Positions 21,661 through 33,399 of a stretch of DNA of 64,000 bases are shown piece after piece; position 1 is the stretch's first letter; every line of letters begins with the position of its first letter. Below the pieces are notes generated by a model. The model had not been told where the DNA came from. It saw only the letters and a list, made by a program, of their open reading frames with translations, and did no database searches. Source of the DNA: Ailanthus altissimus (Eukaryota > Streptophyta > Magnoliopsida > Sapindales > Simaroubaceae); contig OX327683.1 of assembly GCA_946807835.1 (NCBI GenBank), positions 16,559,001 to 16,623,000 of the forward strand, given 5' to 3'. The position numbers and the translations under genes were made by a program.

Positions 21661-22755
21661 ATGGCTAAGGGTTTGAATTCATTCCCCTTAGACGAACTTA
21701 AATCTGTTTTCGAGTTTTCTGAAGGTGTAAGAATAAAAAATCCTTTTTTAAGGGGAACCTCATGCTAATCCTTCATCTTCTTTGAGAACTTCCTTTCTTT
21801 AGAGTGCATCTTACTTGCTCTTGCTTTTTTATTTCTCCCTTAGTCTATGAATTGCTTCATGTCACCAACCTTTCACCCCTTTAGATTAATCCGATTATCT
21901 TCCACTTATTACAAGATATTGTTATCCTCAATCATATGATCCTCTAACTTTAACTCATTTTGAGGATGTTCTCTTGACTTTAACTCATTTTGGCCTAAAA
22001 TTTATAGGATGTGTTCCTTTACTTGACGGTTGAGCATTTTGAGAGTTGTTGGGGTGTCGCTAGACTCTTTCAAACTCGATTTTATTCCTTTTAGAGTTGA
22101 AAGGTAGGGGTGGAAATAGTGAGGCTATCTACTGACTGTCTACTTACACTGGCTTCATTTTTTATATAAGTGACGAATAAAATTATTGCAAAAAATAATT
22201 TACTAAAATTTTAAATGTTTCCTTTATTTGTTGAATGGTGCTTCCCATTGTAGGTACAAATGTTGAAGTCGTTCGAGTCACTGAAGAAGGTAAGCTATTG
22301 GATTACTCTCTTGTAGCTTCCACTACTGATTGTGACGTCCTCTTATCTTTTGATATATATGTGGGACTTGTCAATTTGGATAATTCCTCGAATGAAACTG
22401 GTCTCAGCGATTCTTCCAATGCTACTGGTCCTTCCTTGAATGTCCCTCCCACGACTAGGCCTTCAATTACATATGCATTAGAACCATTACTATTGATTTT
22501 GTTTGTTGAAGGAAAATTGACTGCAATTCTTCCTAAGATAGGGGTTTTGTTCCTTCCTAAGAGGTTTCAAAGGATGCTGGTGAGGAAGGTAAAAACTCTT
22601 TATTATTTTACTTTGTCATTTGAATTTTTACTTCCACATTTTCTAACTCCACTTTTGGTATATTGTCGCTCTTCAGGACTTCATAAAAGAATTCCAGAAC
22701 ATTATTCCTGATTACTTCCCTGTGTAGATCCCTAAAAAGAGAAAAGTAATAACTA
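21661..22755 (+). pseudogene. Antisense-ORF remnant of the Tat-lineage element, copy 1
   Basis: Starts ATG at 21661 with M-A-K-G-L-N-S-F-P-L-D-E-L and continues with stops and shifts. A longer open stretch lies at 22235-22711 (S-L-V-A-S-T-T-D-C-D-V-L-L-S-F-D). The layout fits the N-terminal part of the 'putative gypsy type transposon' family (Transposase_28, PF04195) found as an antisense gene in Tat-lineage elements; its function is not known. Compared with copy 2 it lacks about 270 bp near 21960-21980. The family call is from general resemblance, not a search. Confidence 0.55.
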
Positions 22756-23181
22756 AGTAAATAATGGGCCCAATAAATTTCTCCCATAAGTAAAGAATAA
22801 ATACTAGCACATATTCAAAACTTATAGGATACATTTCTTTACTACCTTACTAGCACACAACACGTGTCCAATTTAAAAATGGTATCTTTTCTTTTTTCTG
22901 AATGACATTATTTTTTATCGATGAGACTCTTCATTTTTAATCAACATTCTGATTTGACAAGGGCAGTTTCAAAGCCCATCTGTTTAAATTCCTAACCGTT
23001 TCACTCTTCCCCCTACTTTTAAATTTAAGAGCAAAGATTCCCAAGAAATTATCATCTTTATCTGCTCTAAGTTCCTAATTTCTATTTTTGCAAAAAAAAA
23101 AAAATCCTAATTTTCCAATCCTTTTCTTCCGTAAACAAAAAATATTATTTTCTTAATTCAAAAAATTAACTTCAAAATTAA

Positions 23182-24570
23182 ATGGCTAAGGGTTTGAATT
23201 CATTCCCCTTAGACGAACTCAAATCTATTTTCGAGTTTTCTGAAGGTGTAAGAATCAAAAATATTTTTTAAGGGGAACCTCATGCTAATCTTTCATCTTC
23301 TTTGAGAACTTCCTCTCTTCAGAGAGCATCTTACTTGCTCTTGTTTTTCCATTTCTCTTTTTATCCATGAATTTCCTTATGTCAACGACCTCTCACCCCT
23401 TCAAATTCATCCTATTGTCTTCAACTTATTACAAGGCATTGTTATCCTCAATCATATGATCCCTTAACATTAAGCTTTACCTTTTTTTTTTTTATGTTTT
23501 ACCACCTATAATATTTAACACTCTAGGAAGAAGTTTTATTGGATTCATATGGAAGAGAGAGAAATTATCTATAACTTTAAAGATAAGAAAAATTGCTTGC
23601 TTTAAAACGCATGTCATAGTAGTAAACGGTAACTGGAAGCAACTAGAATATTCTTATGAAGTTACCACTTCTTATGAGCTTGACTATCTATTTTCCACAT
23701 ATAGATGTCCCAAGCCCATTCGTTGAAGGATTATTCCCATTGGTCTAGGGTGCGCCATTTTCCCTACGCTTTAACTTGTAAGGATGGACTCTTGACTTTA
23801 ACTCCTTTTGGCCTAAAATTTATAGGATGTGTTCCTTTACTTGACGGTTGAACATTTTGAGAGTTGTTAGGGTGTCGCTAGACTCTTTCAAACTCAATTT
23901 TATTCCTTTTAGAGTTGAAAGGTAGGGGTGGAAATAGTGAGGCTATCTACTGACTGTGTACTTATACTGGCTTCATTTTTTATATAAGTGATGAATAAAG
24001 TTATTGCAAAAAATAATTTACTAAAATTTTAAATGTTTCCCTTATTTGTTGAATGGTGCTTCCCATTGTAGGTACAAATGTTGAAGTTATTCGAGTCACT
24101 AAAGAAGGTAAGGTATTGGATTACTCTCTTGCAGCTTCCACTACTGATTGTGACGTCCTCCTATCTTTTGATATAGATGTGGGACTTGTCGATTTGGATA
24201 ATTCCTCGAATGAAACTGGTCTTAGGGATTCTTCCAATGCTGTTGGTCCTTCCTTGAATGTCCTTCCCACGACTAGGCCTTCCATTATAGATGCACTAAA
24301 ACCACTACTATCGAGTTTGTTCATTGAGGGAAAATTGACTGTAATTCCTCCTAAGATAAGGGCTTTGTTCATTCCCAAGAGGTTCCTAAGGACGCTAGTA
24401 AGGAAGATAAAAGCTCTTTATTATTTTTCTTTGTCATTTTAATTTTTATTTTCACATTATCTAACTCCACTTTTGGTATATTGGCACTCTTTAGGACTTC
24501 ATAGAGGAATTCTTGGACATTATTCCTGATTACTTCTCTAGCATGCTAAAGAAGGTATAGATCCCTAAAA
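23182..24570 (+). pseudogene. Antisense-ORF remnant of the Tat-lineage element, copy 2
   Basis: Second and longer copy of the antisense gene start (ATG 23182). The central part, around 23530-23780, reads in pieces with aromatic-rich motifs (W-K, Y-S-Y-E-V), as expected of the family's central domain. The 24053-24442 stretch is the best preserved. After 24480 the frame reads D-F-I-E-E-F-L-D-I-I-P-D-Y-F, followed by K-K-R-K-A-I-T-K. Multiple stops make it non-functional. Confidence 0.55.
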
Positions 24571-27500
24571 AGAGGAAAGCAATAACTAAAAGGGTACCTA
24601 GGTGTCCAGAGTTAAGACCATTCTTTTGAAGAAGTATAAACTATAGACCCCAGTGATGGTACCATTTGTACGGCCGTTCCAAAGGCTAATGGAATAGAAC
24701 ATCCTATTCTTGAAGTTCCATAAGATATGACGGGTGTTTCAGAGGCTAGGACGATGCCTTTTGCTACTGAAAAATTGGATCCTAAGATTTCAAATGAGTA
24801 TGTGAAGGAACTTGATTTCATTCCTGATCCTTCTTGGGTCTTCTGGAATTGAGTGGGCTTCCCAACCTCTTCTAGATCCTCAAATAAAGAGTTTTATCCA
24901 TTTTAGTGAGTTTATTTATTTCTATATTTTTTATTTGTATTTTCTTGATTTTGAATTTACTTCATAATCCTGTACTTTTTAAGAGAAGCCGATCAATACT
25001 GAAAGCAACTTTGAGGGTAATACTCCCCATCAAAGATTAGAGCAAAAAGAGGGAGCGCGATGTTTCCTCCCCAAGTACAAAATGGTAAAAAGGGTTCAAC
25101 TTCTCCTCTCTCATCAGGGGTAGGAAGAGGATGGGGAAAAGTACTGCTGGTGGTCGACATTCCCTCTAAGAGAGATGCCTATGGAGCCATCTCTTAAAAG
25201 GATTCATCGCCTGTTAAACAAGTTTTATCTTTAGTTTTAGAAGGGGGATGAAGATTTGTCAGAGAGTTCTCTATTCTTCGTATTGACGAGGAAGCTGGGA
25301 CAATAATTTTTTATGGGTTATTCATGAAGGTCAACTTAGAGTTAATGCCTAGAATAACAATGGCGGATTGAGAGCAAAAGTGTTATCTTCCTCACAATGG
25401 TAAGCATGAAATAATTTCAACTTTTTTTTTTTTAGTCATTGGGTTAGTTGTTCCTTGGTTGTTTTTTTGTTTATGTGGGCTATTCAGAACAATGCTTTCA
25501 TATTGAAAGATTACAAAGATGAATTTAAAGCAGCTCAACATGAAGTGGTTGAACTGAAGAGGCGTTTGGAGTTCAAACGTGAAGCCAATGCTCTACTAAA
25601 AGTTCAAAAGGTTATCTTCCAAAGTGATCTGAGGAGAATGGAAGAGGTGATCATAACACTTCGTGCTGAATAGGTCAATAGGGCTAGTGTTGAAAAGCTC
25701 TATCAAGCGGTTTCTATGCTTAAGAGTGAGCTATCTAAACTCAGAGGAGCCAACAATGACTTAATACCAAAAATGAGTGAGTTTTATGTTTCTTTGTCTG
25801 CTTAAGAAATTAAAGTAGGCTTCATTGAGGAAGAAAATACTGAGCTAAGGTCTTCTAAGGATGTTATAGTATTCAAGATAAATGAGCTCCAAGAACAGCT
25901 GTTTGTAGTAAATTGTGACATTATAAAGAAGTATGGTGAACTATAAGAAGTAGTAAACTGTGTAGCTATTGTGGTACATTTATTTGAAGGCTTCTGAAGC
26001 CAGGGTTGACAGGACCCGACCCGAGACCCTTTACTACAGATCCCAGCGGTCCTGCCGGGCACTCAGACAGAAGTTTCTCAAAATATAACTAGGCAAGATG
26101 AGAAATTTCTACGAGATGAACCCTTTTTCAGTACTTACTATTACTGAGAAAATCTTGTAATATACATGAAAACGACATCTTAATTTTTTTTAAAAACGGA
26201 CAGAGTTTCCCCTGTTTTTCAAAAACTCCATATAAAACCTGCAAAGAAGTTTCACTTCTATTTCAAACACTTCTCAATACTACCAATTCGGACCTCCGGT
26301 CCTTTCTAAATCAAATCCAACACAACTCAATAGTTCCATTTAGATCACAAAATAAGCATACTTATAAAAAGTAAAAACGATCATCATAATATCGAAGTCT
26401 CTTCTTGGTTCAAAACATACATACAAATATACCTGCCTACAACTACTATGTATAAAATAAAGGGTGCTATTTAGCACATTTACGTGTACAAAAATGATCT
26501 TCAGATTTGGCCCACTACTCGGCAATAGGAGAATCAGCAGCTTGCGTACCGAGACTTGCACCTGGGAAAAGGGTTTAGAAAACATAAAACACAAAATGGG
26601 TGAGCTAAAGGAGCTTAGTGAGTGCAATTAAGATTTCAAATAAAATAACATTATGCATAGATAGCAAATTCTAAAGTACATGCAGAAATCATGCTTCTAA
26701 AACTGATGTAAAGCTGTAAAACGGTTTCTAATATCATATGCTAATGAAATCTTGCCGAGCGGATTTTATCTACATCTTTGGAAAACAATATCCAGAATTT
26801 GTATAACATAATAACTGCTATGTGCATATGAATGCATAAATGCTATCGGTAAATTAAACACTAGTAAAGTCCTCGCTCGGCCATTTTCTTTCTAAACTGT
26901 ACTAATGGTAACCCTAAAGCTCTATACTCATGCAGCGACTCAACTAGCACCGCACACGTGAGTAGGTCACGGGGCACCTTAACTAGCAGCACCCGCGGTG
27001 ACATCTCAAGACATCTCACTGGCTATGCAGTGGAATCTTACACCGCATACATATAGTGAGACAATACCCCGTACACATAGGGCGACTCATATGACTCGAC
27101 ATCTCAACTTCCCAGAGTTAGTGACACACCCTCAAGACCTACCCATGTGCACGGGATATACCGGCCGGGTCTAATACAATCATCACCACTATAATCTGAG
27201 GGTACCAATGGCCTTTAAAACAGATGTAAAAATTTTAAAACTATTTCTCAAGTCAAACATGTAAAAGCATGTATATGAATATATATCAAGATCATAAATC
27301 ATGTTTATGCATCGAAAGCTCATAAAACATACATATTCATTATGCGAAAACATAATAAATGAAAAATGAAAGAAATGGCAGATTTTCACTCACAACCGTT
27401 CCGCGCTCAATTTCACTCGAATTTCTGCTCCCATTATAGCTCTCGGTTTTCTTCCCTAACGCGCCATAAGTGACATTTAGAACCAAATCGAATGCTAGAA

Positions 27501-29155
27501 TCTCATTTAACTACTAAATACCTTAATCGGCATACAAAGCCCGGATGCATACTACTTCTCGATTTTTATTTACGGAGCCATTTAATCTAATCTAACTCAC
27601 CATCCAGCACCCTGAAAATTATTGAACGCCTTATAACTTAATTGGACATAATTGCCCTTCACCTTTCTAAAATGGATAATTATGTCCCATTTTCTTCATT
27701 TTTGGTTTTCCATCAACTATATACATTCAATTTACATAATGCACCATTTACACACAACAACTAAATCAAAACACCACTCAATCCCTAACTTCCCTAAAGT
27801 GGCAAAATTTCACCCTAGATTCCAACACATTTCTTTTCTCAATTTCTTGTTCTAATTACAACAAAATCAAGTCAATTTCATTCTAAAGCTCTAATTACAA
27901 CCAATTGAAGTCTCTACATTCAAATCACCAAAACCCTAATTCTTACCTTGCCAAATTGATGACTCCTTCAAGCTCCACACTAGAATTCAACTCGATCTAA
28001 GCCAAGAATGCACACAAGAACATCAATTAAAGCATTCTTGAAAGCTCACTTATCAAACGCATAAAACAATGCTTTTCTTACCTCTTTTTCTTGAATTTTC
28101 ACTAATGGAGACTTTAATTGAGTTTAGGGATTAGTATGTAACCTTATTTTAGCTTGATTACACATGAAAAATCATGAAAAAAAAATTGAAATTTCATTGT
28201 AGCAGCACCCCCTTCACCTTGCACGAATTTTGCTCTCTTTTGCTCTAAATGGTTGCTTTTTGTTCTCTTCAAATTTCTACACACTTCCAACATATATATA
28301 GTGCTCCCTCAATTGACCATTTTTCCCATCAACTTACTTAAAATTATTAATTTGCCATTAGTTGAAAACTAATTATGTAATTAGTTCTTTTGTAACTATC
28401 TAGTTAGAATAGTCCAAAGAACTAACTAGAATTTCTAACTTGGCAATCCATGAGATTTCTTCTAATTGGTCCATTCTCTAATATATGGATTATGTTTCTC
28501 AACAAAGGTTTGTTCCATACATCACCCTTAAATGGAAATTGATGTAGTAAAGTAGAATTTCCTTTTCCAAGTCAATAGAGAAAAATTCCAAAAATATTCT
28601 AGGGTCGTCCGGCGCTCCGATCGAGTGTGAAATTATCAAATTAGGTCTAATATTATCTCTCATGCACATGATAAAGAAAATATTTCTAATATGGTTAAAA
28701 TTAAGTAACCCTACGGTGTCCTTATTGCTCTATACCGAAATCTAGGTACCAATATTACTAATAGGGATTAGATATTACAAAGGCATTCGAGCTGGAGCAA
28801 ATTATTAGGGACCTCAGAGCTGCCTTAAAAAGTTCCTAGGATCTTGCAAAGTCTTCTAATGCACAACAGAAATGCAAAATAGATGCACTAAAAGGCCACT
28901 TTGAACGTTAAGTGGCTATAGTGTCAGCCCGAACCTTCTATATGGGTTTCAGGTCTTGTAAAGAGCTTTCTGCATACAAAGAGCTTTCAAAACTTTTGGT
29001 GCAACCTATGGCTAGTATTATAGGTGGTCTATGAAGCACTATAAAGATGAGTCTCGTCAAATTAATTATGAATTCGCTAGAGAGAGTACTTCTGAAGCAG
29101 ATCTAAACACTATAGAATTCTTCGAGGGATCCTTAGATGTTAGAGCTGATCAATG
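24571..29155 (+). pseudogene. C-terminal coiled-coil part of the antisense gene, split by a solo LTR
   Basis: About 24571-25450 is a low-conservation linker. Positions 25455-25990 code a coiled coil rich in E, K, L and Q (A-A-Q-H-E-V-V-E-L-K-R-R-L-E); stops at 25671 (TAG) and 25804 (TAA) again fit lost Gln codons. At 26006 the frame is cut by the solo LTR and it resumes at 28780 with F-E-L-E-Q-I-I-R-D-L-R-A-A-L, ending about 29155. Coiled-coil C termini are typical of these antisense-ORF proteins. Role unknown. Confidence 0.55.
26007..28779 (-). mobile_element. Solo LTR (2.8 kb) of a gypsy element, Del/Tekay-like
   Basis: On the minus strand it starts TGTAATATC and ends GGTCCTGTCA. A TATA box (tatatatatg on minus, plus positions about 28292-28301) sits about 480 bp from the start. 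No coding domain is found on either strand. The flanks read as one coiled-coil gene, so the insertion is well supported. The flanking pentamers AGGGT (26002-26006) and AAGGC (28780-28784) match at only three of five, so the TSD is decayed or the end is off by a few bases. The length and start resemble Del/Tekay LTRs; lineage uncertain. Confidence 0.65.
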
Positions 29156-30780
29156 ATTCTTTTATTCTTTTTTTTTTGTTCTCACATTTTGACAAAAAGA
29201 ATTGCAATAACCATCATGTATATACAATTCATAATTAATGAAAAGTAATTTTTGTCAATCATTTCTCTTATTTTCTTATATTTTGAGTAATGATGTATGA
29301 GTAAAATTTTCTAAGTATTAGTTCTACATGTTATATGATTTAAGCATATGCGTGAGATTTTTTCAGTATTTTTTTCAGTAATGTTCTAAGTGTTATTTCT
29401 TATGAATGAACACTTGGAAACATATAATAGAGAAATATACAAAGTATTATTTTTAAATGAAATTACTTTCCTTGTATGCTTGTGCATGTGTTTAAGAAGG
29501 CAGATTTGATAGCTTTTGTTCTATTCGTTTCATTCTAGAGTCTTTTCCTTTGTAGAATGGTAAATTGTGGGTGCATAATCCTTTTAATGTCAGTTTGATT
29601 CTATTTATTCTGTCTTTTTTCCTAGAAGAAAGGTCATAAGGGCTTTGATCCTCCAAAGTTTCATTTCTCAAGAAGGGAAAGTATTAAAGGTCATAATGTC
29701 AGTCTGGATTTTTATTGTCGCCAAAAGAAAGGTAACAAGTATTCTAGTCCTTTTAAGCTTCCTTTAGATGTGAGGGAAGATACTAAGTACTTTTAATCCT
29801 CTCGACTTAGTTTATCAATGCCTTAGAAGGAATGAACCAGGTACTCTGGTCTTTCTGAGGAAATCTAGTCAATGCTGGAAAAATGTACCATAAATGTTTA
29901 GTCCCCATAACTTTATTTTTATTTTGTAGAAGAAAGGTACTAGGTACTCTAGTCCTTCTAGGTTTTATAGGTACAACAAGAAGGTATTAAGTACTTCAAA
30001 TCCCATCTACTCTGTTTCTCATTTTCCTAGAAGGATTGTACTAAGTACTCTAGTCCTTTTAAAGAAATTTCTTCAATAAATGAGGAAGGTACTATGTACT
30101 TTCAACTCATCGAGTTTCACTTTTGTTTTTCAGAATGAAGGTATCAGGTACTCTAGTCATTTCAAGCTTCTTAGGTGTAAGAGGAAGGTACTAACTACTC
30201 AAGTTCCCTGAACTTTGTTCCTTGTTTCCTAAAAAAAAAAGTACCAAACACTCTAGTACTTTCAAGGAAATTTCTTGATTTTAGGGGAAAGGTATCAGGT
30301 AGTTCCAATCTCATCCCCGACTTCACTTTCTATTTCTACGAAGAAAGTTATTGGGTAATCCAATCCTCTAGTCCTGTAGGTACAAGGGAAGGTACTAAGT
30401 ACTTCCAATCCCCTTGACTTTGTTCTTTGTTCTCTAGAAGGAAGGCACCAGGTACTTTAGCCCTTTTAAGGAAATCTCTTTTTTGCATATGTGTGTGTGT
30501 GTGTATTGGGGGGTTGGAGAAGGTTTCATCTCCTTCCAGTTTCACTTTTTATTTCCCTGAAGCAAGGTACTAGGTACTCTAACCCTTTTGAGCTTCTTAG
30601 GTGCGAAGGAAAGATACTAATTATTTCTAGTCCCCTCGAATTCGTTCCTTATTTTTCCAAAAAAGAAGGTATCGGGTACTCTAATCCTTCTAAAAATATT
30701 TCTTCTCATCATCTAATATTTCCAAGGGAATGTGGTGGTGCTTCCAAAACCCCCAAAGAAGGACTTTTCTCCTAAATTCT
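29156..30780. repeat. Tandem array with ~205-218 bp period in the Tat-lineage element
   Basis: From about 29570 units built on aaggtactaagtact plus ctagtcct recur every ~50-65 bp. A landmark (agcttcttaggt and variants) recurs at 29755, 29960, 30164, 30372 and 30590, giving a 204-218 bp higher-order period. It contains a short (gt)n run near 30488-30504. It lies between integrase and the antisense gene, where Tat elements commonly carry tandem repeats. ORFs at 30348-30775 are incidental. Positions 29156-29570 show nothing recognisable. Confidence 0.82.
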
Positions 30781-30879
30781 TAGCCATGATTGTTATACTA
30801 AGAGATATGGAAAAAAATTATCATCTTATTAAATAATTGATTAAAAGAATTAAGTATAAGGATATCTATACATAGTACA

Positions 30880-31960
30880 TTTTAGTCTCGATATATTCCA
30901 TAAGATAGGGATGGGTTCCCCTTCCATGGTCTGTAGTAATTGGGCTTTGCGTTCTAATTTCTTGATGACCTTGGAAGGTCATTTCCATTTTTTGGCCATC
31001 TTCTTAACAATCTTTTCCTTGTTAATGTCGAGAGCTTCTCTTAACACTAAGTCACCTTATTAATTTTTTATTTCCTAATTTTTTGGTTTATCTGCTTCCA
31101 TAATCTTTTCATGTATACAATAGCATGAATGGTTGCAATATCTCAAGCTTCTTCGACAAAATCCTTTTCAAGAGATAAAGCTTTTTCATTTAGTTCCAAG
31201 TTTACTAATTATGTCCTCAAGGTTGGAATGAAGGCTTCTATTAGAAGCACTACTCTTGTTTCATTGAATAGAACGTATAAAAAGCTTCATGTGGATCGAT
31301 ATTTTGTTGTTTTGTATGCTTAAAGGACTCTTAGGAGTTCTTCTAACTACTTGCCTTTCTTCATTTGTAATCTTTTTCTTAGGACTGTAAAGATGGTCGT
31401 ATTAGTGATCTCAACTTATCCATTCTCATGTGGATAACTTTTAAAGGAGAATTTTTGCTTGATTTTAAATTTTTCGCAAAAAGTTAGTCATTATCCGACT
31501 AATGAACGTTTTTCATTTTCTGAGACTAGTACCTAGGGCATCCCAAGTTTGGTTATAATGTTAGTCAATAAAAATATTTTTACCTCAAATCATACGATAT
31601 TACTGTAAGCTTTAGCTTTCACCCATTTTGTGAGGTGGTCTATTGCTAATAGCATGAATTTCTTTCCTCATATTGCCAGAGGTAGTGGTTCTACTATGTT
31701 TATCCCTTATTGAACAAAAGGCCATAGATTGAACGCTTTGTGTAGGTTCCCTACTGAAATATGGATAAGTAAAGTGTGCTTTTGGCACTTTTTGCACCTC
31801 TTTATGTACTTTAAAGCTTTCATCTTCAAGGTTGGCCAATAGTATTATTGTCTTAAAAGTTCGTGAGCGAGGGTTCGATCACTGGATTAGTTTCCGTAAG
31901 TCCCTTCATGTACCTCGTCCAGAATGTTTTGCCCTTCCACCTTAAGCATGTGCATCTATA
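30880..31960 (-). pseudogene. Integrase remnant of the Tat-lineage element
   Basis: Read on the minus strand across frames. The zinc region (E-V-H-E-G-T-Y-G-N ... L-A-H-E-L-L-R ... Y-Y-W-P-T ... C-K-K-C-Q-K-H) lies about 31925-31780. The core begins W-P-F-V-Q, then G-I-N-I-V near 31710-31696. The family's first catalytic Asp (G-I-D) is Asn here (plus 31698-31700), a G-to-A type change. A-I-D-H-L-T-K-W-V-K-A-K follows near 31650-31605, and H-E-N-G with V-E-I-T-N near 31430-31400. Stops and frame changes are frequent. This motif set is typical of Tat/Athila integrases. Confidence 0.8.
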
Positions 31961-32585
31961 TAATGTTACTTTGAATAGTGTAAAGCATCTCGCTTCCTTC
32001 CGGTCACTTGGAAGCTTTCAATCCTGTAAAAATGCAACATAAAGGGTTGTCATAAGTTATTATTTTTAAGTTTTTTGCTTCTCAATTTTGTGTTGGCGTT
32101 TCTTCCCTTATCATGATTTTCTCTCTAATGGTAAGTGAAACCATCATGTATAGGGAATAGTTTGTTATTGCTACTTCCTTAGTGAGTCTAGCTTTTTTGT
32201 TTATTTTATAGCTTCTACCTTTCTAGTTTTATCTATGGGTTCCCTTATTTCCCCATTATTTATGGATTTCTTCTACTGGTTATTCTTTGTATAGTCTTAT
32301 AGGGTGGGAGGTCTTCGATATCATCCCAAAAGTTTTCAACTCCTACTAATACAGCTAGCTGATCTCACTAACTCTTAGTTCTATCTCATTATTTTTTTTA
32401 ATCACTTTAAAGATCTCTGCCAGGACTCCTATCATGCCAGCAAGGATGTTGCTTCCCAGAGTAGACAAATTTAAAGCGCTAGGGCTTTCTTTTTTATTGT
32501 TTTCTAGGTCTGAGGAGAAATAATTAAGGTTTATCATAATTGTTGGGATTTAAAGCTAGAAAAGTATGTTTTTTTTGTTCTAAAC
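31961..32585 (-). pseudogene. Residual coding DNA upstream of the Tat integrase
   Basis: A 60-residue open stretch on minus at 32355-32537 and pieces such as D-D-I-E-D-L-P-P-Y-K-T near 32310 may be pol or gag linker, but I cannot assign a domain. RT and RNase H motifs were looked for and not found, so most of gag-pol is deleted here. Confidence 0.4.
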
Positions 32586-32603
32586 TTCCCATAGTTGATG
32601 CCA
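32586..32603 (-). other. Probable decayed primer-binding site of the Tat-lineage element
   Basis: Minus strand tggcatcaactatgggaa lies two to three bases beyond the LTR end. It matches a TGGCGCCGTCTGTGGGAA-type PBS at 13 of 18 positions, and four of the five differences are transitions. Confidence 0.5.
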
Positions 32604-32605
32604 CT

Positions 32606-33241
32606 AAAAGTTTAGAACTTCACAAATTTACTTCCTTGTATCTGAGAACTCGTTGAATTTGTAGATGAGTACTGTCCTCATACCAAAAAAAAAAAAGACA
32701 TCTAATGCTCAAGTTAGTAGTTGCCTGAGAAAGAGAGTGCTCAGTGTGTTAAATACTTTAAAGACAAGCAAGATGTTATGCTTGATTACTAAGAAATTCA
32801 AATAGTAATACTAAATAGAACTAGATGATCAATATCAAATAAATCAACTCTATTTTTAGTGCATGAGTACAAATTACTTAATGTTTTCATGAGCACACAT
32901 AACATGATTATTCTAAGTTCAATCAGAGGTTAAATTCATTTATAATTCATAATGCAACAATCAAGGAGAAGGATTTTAAGTGGGATCCACTCATGTGAGA
33001 AATACTTATTCATGCAAAATCATGATTAATTTTATCAAAATTCAAATAAAATATTAATTTTAATCCTTCTCATGTTCATCATGCCTTTCACGACCCATTT
33101 TTAAAGCCCATCAGTCAGAGGGTTGGGTTACCTAGTCCATCCATTTGCGTTGTTAATTTGGGCTTATTTCTTGAAATGAGCTTCTATTAAAAATGCATAG
33201 TGGAGTGGGCTAATTAGGCTCATTTAATAATAGGCCCAACA
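32606..33241 (-). repeat. 5' LTR of the Tat-lineage element
   Basis: On the minus strand it starts TGTTGGGCC at 33241. It aligns along its length with 20600-21253 and less well with 36891-37489. A 12-A run (32684-32695) marks the same spot as A-runs in the other copies. Confidence 0.75.
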
Positions 33242-33399
33242 AAACCAAATAAAAACCTTTGCAACACGCCACGTCACTGAAAATATAGAGGTTTATAGAG
33301 AACAAGTATTCTTTTACATAAGTTCAATAACAATGGATATATACTTAATTTAGTTTTCAAGATTAATTAATTAAGTTTAAGAGAAAATGATATTTCAAC

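Larger units (their letters stand above)
21254..24570 (+). repeat. Imperfect tandem duplication inside the Tat-lineage element
   Basis: About 21254-22740 is repeated as about 22771-24570. The second copy begins after a short LTR-like end (aataatgggcccaataaattt near 22761). Copies share the A-run before the ATG, the ATG block and the 22235/24053 open stretches. Copy 2 has about 270 bp (around 23470-23780) absent from copy 1, which fits the central part of the gene, so copy 1 probably carries a deletion. Recombination at the LTR/PPT junction between related elements is a likely cause. Confidence 0.8.
20600..33241 (-). mobile_element. Tat-lineage Ty3/gypsy element with antisense ORF, gag-RT deleted
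   Basis: Minus-strand order: 5' LTR (33241-32606), PBS-like site (32603-32586), residual coding DNA, integrase remnant (about 31960-30880), tandem array (30780-29570), a gene remnant that reads on plus and so is antisense to pol (29155-21661), polypurine tract (21265-21254) and 3' LTR (21253-20600). An extra antisense ORF between integrase and 3' LTR is known in some Tat-lineage elements such as Grande and Retand. Gag, protease, RT and RNase H are missing, so a large deletion lies between PBS and integrase. Later changes: partial duplication of the antisense gene and a solo LTR at 26007-28779. LTR outer ends are approximate on the left. Confidence 0.75.

Noticed and set aside
26007..28779. 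Possible rRNA or tRNA pieces in the GC-richer part
   Set aside because: No cloverleaf or rRNA words found; the stretch is bounded like an LTR and has an LTR-type promoter.
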